Shown: positions 57,791 through 64,000 of the stretch, one piece after another
Numbering within the stretch: position 1 is the first letter of the stretch
Layout of the letters: the number at the start of each line of letters is the position of its first letter
From: Paenarthrobacter sp. GOM3
GTDB lineage: Bacteria; Actinomycetota; Actinomycetes; Actinomycetales; Micrococcaceae
Reading direction: 5' to 3'
DNA length: 64,000 bases
NCBI RefSeq assembly: GCF_018215265.2
Contig: NZ_CP136562.1
Coordinates: 1,302,001 to 1,366,000, forward strand
Notes under the pieces: model-generated
What the model was told of the DNA's origin: nothing
What the model saw: only the letters and a program-made list of their open reading frames with translations
The model's database searches: none
Translations under genes and position numbers: made by a program

Positions 57791-59700
57791 GGCGGGGTAG
57801 GGGTTGACGCTGGCCGTGGTCGTTGCCGGCGTGTCAACTCCGGGCAGGGGAACGGGGGGGCGGCCGGCGGTGCCGCCGTGGTGGGGACATCTTTCTCGTC
57901 CGCGTTGGTGCTGAGGTTCCCCGCGGAGGAGTTTTCCGTGGCGTACTCGGGGACGACACCCCGCGACGGCGTTGGTTCAAAGGGAACCCATCCGAGGCCT
58001 TCAAAGTACAGTTCCGGCCAGGCGTGTGCGTCCCGGGCGTCAACTTCGTACTCCGGGAAGGAGCCCTGGCCCACCAAGGCGACAGACTCTCCGGTGAGGC
58101 GGCCCGGTGCGTACCCCACGGCGATCCGGCTCGGGATGCCCTCAGCCCGCGCCATCACGGCCATGGCTGACGCGAAATGCACGCAGTACCCGCTCTTCAC
58201 GGCAAGGAAGTCAGCCAATACCGAGAGGCCGTTTCCGTCATAGCCGTTCTGGACGGGGGCCTGCAGCGAGTACGTGAACTCACCGGAGCGCAGGTATTTC
58301 TGGATGGCCAACGCCTTGGCGTAGTTGTTCCCGGCAGGGCGTGTCACCGCGTCTGCTGTCTGGCGAACGATCTCCGGCAGGCCGTTGGGAATCCGCAGGA
58401 AGTCATCGGAGATCCCCTTGGGTGTGGGCGCAGCCTGGGCCAAAGCTTTCGCCGTGACCTTGGGTGCGGCAGAGAAAACGACGTAGCGCTGGGCGCGGGT
58501 GGTTGTCTCCGAGCTCATGATGCTGAGGGTCGCCGGATCCCAGGTCCAGTTTCCGTTGAGCCCGTTCACTGACGCCGGCGCGAAGGGCACAGGGAGGTAG
58601 GGGCTGGTGAACAGGCCCGCGTTGACTGAGGTCACGGCGTTGACGACCTCACCCTGGACCGAGTAGCCGGTCTCGATCCTGTCGGCGCCGGTGCGCCTCT
58701 GGGCGGTGCGGTCGTCCGGGGCCCAGGTCTCGCCGTCGAAGTGGTCAATGGTGACCGAGCGCAGATACAGCGGTGTGCTGGAACTCGTGGCGTACGTTAT
58801 CCGACCCGAACCGATGGGGCTGCGGAGGCTGTTGCCCAACGTGATCATGGGGTTCAGCCCGTTGGAGGTACCCCACGGGCTCAACCTCGATCCCTGCGGG
58901 AACGTGCCCGTCTCAAAGCCCGGGATGGCCAGCGGGACCACCATGGCCAAAGCAAGCGCCAGCCCGCCCGTGACCACGGATCGACGGAACTGGCCGGACC
59001 CCCGCCCGGTCCCGGACTGGAGCCGGGCATCGGGGGCGAACCAGTGGCTGCACCCGAGGATGAGGAGATACCCCACGGCCGCGCCGAGGAACCCGGGCAT
59101 GCCCACGCTCTGGGGCTTGATCGTAGCTGGAACCACCATGATGGCAATCAGCCCGATTCCACTGGCAGCCGGCATAGCCAGCGGAACAGCCAGGGCGTCA
59201 ACCAGGATCACCAGGAGGCCAAGGCAGGCGCACATCACGAAGACGATGCCCGCGTTGGGTGCTACCGGCGCGCTCTCGGAGACCACCGTTTCCCCGGCGC
59301 GCTTGATGAGGCGTCCGACGGCGGTCAAGGTCCCGGGAGTGGGGATGAAACCGGCGAGGCTGTCCTGGCGGCAGAAAACGAAGCTCAGCACCCCCGTGAG
59401 GCTCGCCAACGAGCCCAACGTGGCCAGCATGGGCTGGGCACGCAGGGCCCGTAGCCCGGCCAAGGTCAGCGAAACCACCGCGACCGTGGTGATGAGCGGC
59501 ATGAACCATGCCCAGCCCCTCAGCACCCCGTTCAAGGACAGCGCAGCTCCAAGGACAGCCACCGCGATGGACCCCGCCATGACCCATGGGTACAGCCCGG
59601 GCCCAGGCCTCTGCAGCTGGGCCCTCCTGGGCTGGTCCTGGCCGGGCGTTCCGCCGGGTTGCGTGGTGGCGCCGGGGGAGCGGTGCGAAGTCGCGGTCAT
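57757..59700 (-). CDS. Transglutaminase-domain membrane protein TgpA, frameshifted near its C-terminus
   Basis: As read, 647 residues. N-terminal ~220 residues have about six to seven membrane helices; an extracellular part carries a transglutaminase-like core with the catalytic Cys in VKSGYCVHFASAMAVMAR, then DARDAHAWPELYFEGLGWVPF with His and Asp. After residue ~610 the frame changes to an improbable Pro/Arg-rich tail ending PGSCC. Adding one C to the CCCCCCC run (plus strand G 57854-57860) would restore a protein of about 831 residues with the last helix and DUF4129 domain. Such proteins with MoxR and DUF58 form a conserved trio. Overlaps the DUF58 stop by four bases. Confidence 0.85.
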   Translation of the reverse strand: MTATSHRSPGATTQPGGTPGQDQPRRAQLQRPGPGLYPWVMAGSIAVAVLGAALSLNGVLRGWAWFMPLITTVAVVSLTLAGLRALRAQPMLATLGSLASLTGVLSFVFCRQDSLAGFIPTPGTLTAVGRLIKRAGETVVSESAPVAPNAGIVFVMCACLGLLVILVDALAVPLAMPAASGIGLIAIMVVPATIKPQSVGMPGFLGAAVGYLLILGCSHWFAPDARLQSGTGRGSGQFRRSVVTGGLALALAMVVPLAIPGFETGTFPQGSRLSPWGTSNGLNPMITLGNSLRSPIGSGRITYATSSSTPLYLRSVTIDHFDGETWAPDDRTAQRRTGADRIETGYSVQGEVVNAVTSVNAGLFTSPYLPVPFAPASVNGLNGNWTWDPATLSIMSSETTTRAQRYVVFSAAPKVTAKALAQAAPTPKGISDDFLRIPNGLPEIVRQTADAVTRPAGNNYAKALAIQKYLRSGEFTYSLQAPVQNGYDGNGLSVLADFLAVKSGYCVHFASAMAVMARAEGIPSRIAVGYAPGRLTGESVALVGQGSFPEYEVDARDAHAWPELYFEGLGWVPFEPTPSRGVVPEYATENSSAGNLSTNADEKDVPTTAAPPAAPPFPCPELTRRQRPRPASTPTPPWLPSRPGSCC

Positions 59701-61163
59701 CGGGGCACCGCCGCCCCGCGCCGCACATCCATGGCTGCTCCTGCGGCCGCGACGATGCCACCTTCATCGAATGAGGACCACGCGGCAGCCAGGGACGTCT
59801 TGGACGTGACGGCGGCAACCCGCCAACCGGCCTGCCGCAGGATCTCCAACACCTCGTCGTTGCTCCGGGAAGCGTCCGTCATGACCAGGGCAAAAGCGTT
59901 CGCGCCATAGGCAGCGGCCGGGGCGAGGGCCCGCGCCCCGGCAGCAGTCATCTGCCCGACCAAGGCCAGCAACGGGCCCCGCAGGCGGTGGGCCGCGAGC
60001 TTGTCCATGAGCCGGTCATCGAACACGGAATCCTCTGCGCCGGCACCGGACTCGCGGTGGTCAGGGCTGTGGTTTCCCTGGTTGCCGTCGTCCGCGCGGG
60101 GATGCTCGCCCCGATGGTGGTCGCCCCGGGCATGCCTGGGGCCGCTGAGCTCTATCGCGGCCAGCCCTTCCGCGACGGCATGCAAGCCGCCAGCACCTGC
60201 AAACTCCTCCGTGTCCGGCTCCAGTGCCGAACGCGAACGGAGGAACGCCGGGGCGCCAAAGGAATCCAGCATCCGCAGCGAATAGTTACGCTCCGCCAGG
60301 TGGGCGGCGATGGACATGGCAGCGGTGACCATCCACTCAAAGTTAGGGCTGGTGACCAGGTCCGAGTCGTCGTCGTGGCCCCCGAACACAGAGCCCGGTC
60401 CACCCGAAAACGCGGTGAAGCGCTGGTCCAGGACGAGGGTGGCTTCGGGGGTGGTGACTGACTCCTCCTGCCGCACCATGAGCTGGCCATGCCGTGCGGT
60501 GGCAGCCCAGTGCACGCGGCGCATCGGGTCGCCGTGCCTGTACTCGCGAGTCATGATGTCGTCGTCGCTGGGGTTGGCCCGGATCCGGGTCGCCGTCACG
60601 CCGTCATTGCCACGCGCCCCTGCCAGGCCGGTGACGGGAAGTTCGACGGCGGCGGGCGTCACGGTGAGGATGTCGCCGTCGTCTATTGAATGGCGCCGCA
60701 ACGACAAACCGAACGGGTCACTGAACTCAGCGGTGACCGGACCAATCCGGAACTGGCCGCGCTTGCCCGAACGCAAATGGTATTCATACCGGCTGGTGCC
60801 GCCGGAAGCCGACCGGGCCGGGAACCGGAAAGCCGGAGGTTCGCCGAACCGGGGAGGCAGTTGCTCTTCCATGATCACGTGGCCGCTGGAGTAGGAGGAC
60901 CGGGCAACCGCCAGGCGGACCGTGGTGGTATTGGCTGTTTCCACTGTGGAGGGATTGAACTCCCGATACACCTGGAACTTCGGCTTGAGCACCCGGACGC
61001 CGGCCAGCGAGACCAACGGCAGGACAAGCAAGAGGACCGCCAACGTCAGGAGGTCGCGCCTGCCCATGACATACGCACACCCGAGGGCCAGCGCCCCGGC
61101 GGCCAGCAGTCCCCAGCCGCGATTAGTGAACAAGTGCTTGGGAAGCCGATCCACGAGTGCCAT
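59697..61163 (-). CDS. DUF58 domain-containing protein
   Basis: A 488-residue protein with two N-terminal membrane helices (residues ~17-55), a beta-rich middle and a von Willebrand A-like DUF58 domain with the hallmark EYRHGDPMRRVHWAATARHGQLMVRQEE (~residue 215). A His/Asp/Gly-rich, low-complexity insert lies at ~345-375. DUF58 proteins pair with MoxR ATPases, probably in metal-dependent assembly or folding of surface proteins. ATGA overlap with tgpA; 99 bases downstream of moxR relative to frame ends, allowing for 11 bases between moxR stop and this start. Confidence 0.9.
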   Translation of the reverse strand: MALVDRLPKHLFTNRGWGLLAAGALALGCAYVMGRRDLLTLAVLLLVLPLVSLAGVRVLKPKFQVYREFNPSTVETANTTTVRLAVARSSYSSGHVIMEEQLPPRFGEPPAFRFPARSASGGTSRYEYHLRSGKRGQFRIGPVTAEFSDPFGLSLRRHSIDDGDILTVTPAAVELPVTGLAGARGNDGVTATRIRANPSDDDIMTREYRHGDPMRRVHWAATARHGQLMVRQEESVTTPEATLVLDQRFTAFSGGPGSVFGGHDDDSDLVTSPNFEWMVTAAMSIAAHLAERNYSLRMLDSFGAPAFLRSRSALEPDTEEFAGAGGLHAVAEGLAAIELSGPRHARGDHHRGEHPRADDGNQGNHSPDHRESGAGAEDSVFDDRLMDKLAAHRLRGPLLALVGQMTAAGARALAPAAAYGANAFALVMTDASRSNDEVLEILRQAGWRVAAVTSKTSLAAAWSSFDEGGIVAAAGAAMDVRRGAAVPR

Positions 61164-61174
61164 GTGCCCGCCTC

Positions 61175-62263
61175 CTAAGCGGTGTGCCGGTCCCTGCGAC
61201 CCGCGCCGGGCGTTTCCTGCGCCACCGGCAGGGAGGCGAGGATGCCCCGGAGGATGCTTTGCGGTGTGTCGCCCGAACTCGCAGCCTTGCGGTCCAGGAT
61301 GATCCGGTGCGCCAGGACCGACTCGGCCACATCCACCACGTCATCCGGGAGGACGAAGTCCCGGCCGTCGAGGGCCGCTGTGGCCTTCGCGGCCCGCAAC
61401 AGCTGTAGCAAGGACCGCGGGCTCGCACCCAGGCGCAGGCGGGCGCTGTCGCGGGTAGCCCGACCGATAGCCACCGTGTATTCCTTGATGGCCGTGGATA
61501 CATAAACCTGCTGGACGGTGGCAATCATGGCAGCAACATCATTGGCCGTCACCACCGGCGTCACCTTGACCAACGGTGAAGATGCCTGGTGCGTTTCAAG
61601 CATCTCGATCTCGGCTTCCTTGTCCGGATAGCCCATGGAAATCCTGGCCATGAACCGGTCACGTTGCGCTTCGGGCAGCGGGTACGTGCCCTCCATTTCG
61701 ATGGGGTTCTGCGTAGCCACCACCATGAACGGGAGACCCAGCTGGTAGGAATGGCCGTCCACGGTGACCTGGTGCTCCTCCATGCACTCCAGGAGGGCCG
61801 ACTGGGTCTTGGCAGAAGCGCGGTTGATTTCATCGCCGATCACGATGTTCGCGAACACGGCACCCGGGCGGAACTCGAATTGCCGCGAGGATTGGTTATA
61901 GATGGACACACCCGTGACGTCCGAGGGCAGGAGGTCCGGGGTGAACTGGATGCGTGAGACCGTGCAGTCCACGGTCCGGGCCAACGTCTTGGCCAAGAGG
62001 GTCTTCCCCACGCCGGGCACGTCCTCCAACAGAAGGTGGCCCTGGGCGAGCAGGACAGTCAGTGCCAGCTTGGCGGCGTCCGCTTTCCCGTCGATGACCT
62101 GGTTGATGGAGGCCAGGATTCGTTCACTGGCGTCGTGGAACCCGTCCGCGTCCATGACCTGCGGCCTGTGACCGTTGAGGGCAGCACCATCATGGGGGCG
62201 CTCACTGTAGGCCTCGCCATGGAGGAGCGAGGGTTCAACAGTGACTTGTCGCTTGGACTCCAT
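61175..62263 (-). CDS. MoxR family AAA+ ATPase
   Basis: A 362-residue AAA+ chaperone-like ATPase. Walker A is in LLLEDVPGVGKTLLAKTLA, Walker B in FANIVIGDEINRASAKTQSALLECM, and sensor 1 in VVATQNPIEMEGTYPLPEAQ. It heads the moxR-DUF58-tgpA operon. I chose the ATG at 62263 with AAGGG 7 bases upstream; an ATG at 62383 extends the frame by 40 residues without family similarity. TAGTCT at 62328-62333 is a likely -10 box with a 58-base leader. Confidence 0.93.
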   Translation of the reverse strand: MESKRQVTVEPSLLHGEAYSERPHDGAALNGHRPQVMDADGFHDASERILASINQVIDGKADAAKLALTVLLAQGHLLLEDVPGVGKTLLAKTLARTVDCTVSRIQFTPDLLPSDVTGVSIYNQSSRQFEFRPGAVFANIVIGDEINRASAKTQSALLECMEEHQVTVDGHSYQLGLPFMVVATQNPIEMEGTYPLPEAQRDRFMARISMGYPDKEAEIEMLETHQASSPLVKVTPVVTANDVAAMIATVQQVYVSTAIKEYTVAIGRATRDSARLRLGASPRSLLQLLRAAKATAALDGRDFVLPDDVVDVAESVLAHRIILDRKAASSGDTPQSILRGILASLPVAQETPGAGRRDRHTA

Positions 62264-62423
62264 GGATTGCCCTTCAGCCGTGGCCACACAACAGCAAACC
62301 TGCTGGTGCTGGCCGCCTTTCCGTTCCAGACTACCCAGACTTTGGCCGTCCCTGACATAGTGCTTCGGGAATTTATGTGCCATCTGGAATTTATCGGCTC
62401 CGTTCCAAGGACCGCGGTCCGAT

Positions 62424-62429
62424 TAAGGT
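62424..62429 (+). promoter_or_regulatory. -10 box of a probable leaderless tatD transcript
   Basis: TAAGGT, six bases, then ATG at 62436. The intervening GGAAAG could act as a ribosome-binding site only if transcription starts further upstream. Confidence 0.5.
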
Positions 62430-62435
62430 GGAAAG

Positions 62436-63332
62436 ATGTGCAACTCCCTCGCCCCTGCTCCGTACCGCGCGCCAGCCGATGCAACTGAACCCACAGAAGC
62501 CCGGAAGGAATATCCGCCTGCGCCCGAGCCCCTGCCCGTGCCCGTCATGGACAACCACACCCATCTGGACTTCCGGCACGGCCTGATCGAGGTTTCGGTC
62601 CGGGACGCCATGGACTCAGCCGAGGCCGTGGGCGTACAGGGCGCCGTGCAGGTGGGCTGCGACCTTGAATCTTCCCGGTTCACCGTGCAGGCCGTGGAAG
62701 CCGATGCGCGCTTGCTGGGAGCCGTGGCCATCCACCCCAACGATGCGCCCATCTATGCAGGGCGCGGGGAGCTGGAGTCGGCGCTCGCGGAGATCGAGGA
62801 ATTGGCATCCCACCCGCGCGTCCGCGCCATCGGAGAGACCGGGTTGGATTTTTTCCGGACCCACGGGGAAGGGTTGGCCCATCAGCGGTACTCCTTCCGG
62901 CGCCACATCGACATAGCAAAGCGGCTGGGTCTGACCCTGCAGATCCACGACCGTGACGCCCATGATGACGTGGTGCAGGTGCTGGGGGAGGAGGGGGCAC
63001 CGGAGCGGGTGGTTTTCCATTGTTTCTCCGGCGACGCGGAGCTGGCCCGGATCTGCAACGACAACGGCTGGTACATGTCTTTCGCCGGCACCATGACCTT
63101 CAAGAACGCGGGCAACCTCCGAGAGGCGTTGGCCATCGCCGAGCCCAGCAGGATCCTGGTGGAAACGGATTCGCCTTTCCTGACTCCGCACCCGCATCGA
63201 GGACGGCCGAACGCCAGCTACATGGTTCCGTACACGGTCCGTTCCATGGCGGAAGTGACAGGAAATGACCTTTCCGAGCTGTGTTCGCGATTGGCCGAAA
63301 ACACGCTGCGTGCCTATGGATCATGGGCCTGA
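62436..63332 (+). CDS. TatD family metal-dependent hydrolase
   Basis: A 298-residue TIM-barrel DNase-like hydrolase. Metal ligands are in MDNHTHLDF (His41, His43), GETGLDFFR (Glu), LQIHDRDAHDD, FHCFSGD and ETDSPFLTPHPHRG. TatD proteins are 3'-5' exonucleases or D-aminoacyl-type hydrolases. The N-terminal ~35 residues are an actinobacterial extension. It precedes rpfB as in M. tuberculosis (Rv1008-Rv1009). Confidence 0.92.
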   Translation: MCNSLAPAPYRAPADATEPTEARKEYPPAPEPLPVPVMDNHTHLDFRHGLIEVSVRDAMDSAEAVGVQGAVQVGCDLESSRFTVQAVEADARLLGAVAIHPNDAPIYAGRGELESALAEIEELASHPRVRAIGETGLDFFRTHGEGLAHQRYSFRRHIDIAKRLGLTLQIHDRDAHDDVVQVLGEEGAPERVVFHCFSGDAELARICNDNGWYMSFAGTMTFKNAGNLREALAIAEPSRILVETDSPFLTPHPHRGRPNASYMVPYTVRSMAEVTGNDLSELCSRLAENTLRAYGSWA

Positions 63333-63621
63333 TGCCGGTTTGAGATCCCCGTGGAGGCCTTTCTGATGGATACCGGGTATGCAGATGTCTTGGCCGCTTT
63401 ATAACAGATCGGTTACTGTGTTAAACAAGTAGCCGGGGTCGGGGAAGGCCTTCGGACAACTGGGCGGGTTGATTCCGTGCCCACAAGTTGAATGATTTTG
63501 GCGGCGCAGATGCCGGCAGCATGAGTGGGACCAGGCTTGTAGTCTGGCCCCTCCGTTTTGCGGCTGGCATTTCTTCTGTGCTTTTCCCCGTGCCCGGATG
63601 GTCTGAGAGTAATGGGCAATC
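63333..63621 (+). other. tatD-rpfB intergenic region and probable long rpfB leader
   Basis: 289 bases with no gene on the plus strand; the antisense frame at 63399-63953 is not credible. It holds a tandem GTAAC-like array at 63401-63427 and, at about 63526-63552, a GGGACCAG/CTGGCCCC-type hairpin. The rpfB promoter cannot be placed with confidence. Confidence 0.6.
63401..63427 (-). promoter_or_regulatory. Tandem MtrA-like half-sites upstream of rpfB
   Basis: On the minus strand GTTTAAC, GTAACC and GTTATA begin at 63427, 63417 and 63406, i.e. 10 and 11 bases apart. This periodicity is typical for OmpR-family response regulators such as MtrA, which controls rpfB in M. tuberculosis. Assignment to MtrA is inference. 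Confidence 0.4.
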
Positions 63622-64000
63622 GTGATCAAGTTCTTCACAACGGATGGCAAGTTCAGCTTCCTTAAAGTCGGGACCCAGTTGCTGGTTGTTGCAGCGCTGG
63701 TAGTAGGTGTCGTCGCCTTCGTGGGCAACAACAAGACGGTCACCCTTAACGTCGACGGCAAAGTGAGCTCCATCCAGACCTTCGGTGGCACCGTAGACCA
63801 GGTGGTCAAGGCAGCCAAGGTCGAGCTGAAGGACGCAGACCGCGTTTCCCCCGCACTGGACAGCAAGGTCGAGAACGGCTCGGTGGTCAACGTCAATCTG
63901 GCCAAGGCTGTCTCCATTGAGCTGGACGGTGCCCGGAAGACCGTCAACACCACTGCTCCGGACGTGGCAGGGCTGGTAAGCGAACTCGGAGTGGCCAGTT
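63622..64000 (+). CDS. rpfB: Resuscitation-promoting factor RpfB, N-terminal part
   Basis: The first 126 codons of a gene that runs off the right edge. A short basic N-terminus and a membrane or signal helix (about residues 17-35, QLLVVAALVVGVVAFVG) are followed by a complete DUF348 (ubiquitin-like) domain, VTLNVDGKVSSIQTFGGTVD onwards, and the start of a second (SIELDGARKTVNTTAPDVAG). DUF348 repeats ahead of a G5 and transglycosylase-like Rpf domain define RpfB, which cleaves peptidoglycan to wake dormant cells. The catalytic domain is outside the window. Start GTG at 63622. Confidence 0.88.
   Translation, partial: MIKFFTTDGKFSFLKVGTQLLVVAALVVGVVAFVGNNKTVTLNVDGKVSSIQTFGGTVDQVVKAAKVELKDADRVSPALDSKVENGSVVNVNLAKAVSIELDGARKTVNTTAPDVAGLVSELGVAS

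Noticed and set aside
63412..63621. c-di-AMP (ydaO) riboswitch in the rpfB leader
   Set aside because: Such riboswitches precede some rpf genes, but the conserved terminal segment with CCGAATCCG and CAGCT is absent here.
63399..63953. A 184-codon minus-strand frame over the rpfB start
   Set aside because: Ser/Thr/Leu-rich antisense of the DUF348 region; rpfB on the plus strand stays open to the window edge with recognisable domains.

Overview
The window is 64 kb of GC-rich chromosome from an actinobacterium, most likely an Arthrobacter/Paenarthrobacter-type member of the Micrococcaceae. Supporting signs are a mycothiol S-conjugate amidase, a WhiB regulator, a resuscitation-promoting factor, Pmt-type protein mannosylation, a DUF3499 protein, many GTG starts and many leaderless-type promoters. 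Almost every gene looks like core chromosome. I see no phage, insertion sequence, CRISPR array, rRNA or tRNA. The species guess is an inference from gene content and style, not from a marker gene.

Layout. 1-2.5 kb: a branched-chain amino acid ABC transporter operon (livH, livM, start of livG) read leftwards, with a GlxR/CRP-type site upstream. 2.8-5.1 kb: a Bax-inhibitor-1 membrane protein and a thiolase. 5.1-8.5 kb: galactose genes (galT-galK, with a divergent mutarotase-like epimerase). 8.5-11.7 kb: AI-2E family exporter, threonine ammonia-lyase, rhomboid protease. 11.8-19.6 kb: greA, DUF4307, mca, a small membrane protein, a thioredoxin-domain/DUF255 protein, hemolysin III family protein, cis-prenyltransferase and PIN-PhoH. 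From memory, this follows the M. tuberculosis order Rv1080c-Rv1086 and then Rv1095. 19.7-24.7 kb: small accessory-like genes (acetyltransferase, unknown protein, type IV prepilin peptidase, Nudix hydrolase) and a TetR/MFS efflux pair with an evident operator. 24.8-28.9 kb: fumC, beta-carbonic anhydrase, DUF4245 and glpX, again like Rv1098c-Rv1100.

29-45 kb is a cell-envelope and purine block resembling Rv3248c-Rv3277. It holds the operon purK-purE-LCP ligase-manA-femX, then gtrA, TIGR03089, whiB, a giant GT2 membrane protein, DUF5719, a zincin-like protein, DUF3499, Trm112-like and ahcY. 45-50.7 kb has an L,D-transpeptidase, a Cys-rich pentapeptide protein, RDD and SpoIIM membrane proteins and a DUF1461 protein. 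50.7-57 kb has an acyl-CoA synthetase, the divergent pair pmt/rsmI, and gabD. 57-62.3 kb is a moxR-DUF58-tgpA operon in which tgpA is split by a frameshift at a 7-base G run. 62.4-64 kb has tatD and the start of rpfB.

Three cross-cutting signals stand out. (1) At least thirteen genes begin 6-7 bases after a TANNNT box, the signature of leaderless mRNA. (2) Three copies of one large hairpin repeat, sharing a CGAGGNACGAG-type core, each sit between a convergent gene pair. (3) Several uncatalogued operator-like palindromes lie in promoters, the clearest upstream of whiB, phoH and the hemolysin III gene; phoH also has a 23-codon upstream reading frame with a perfect ribosome-binding site.
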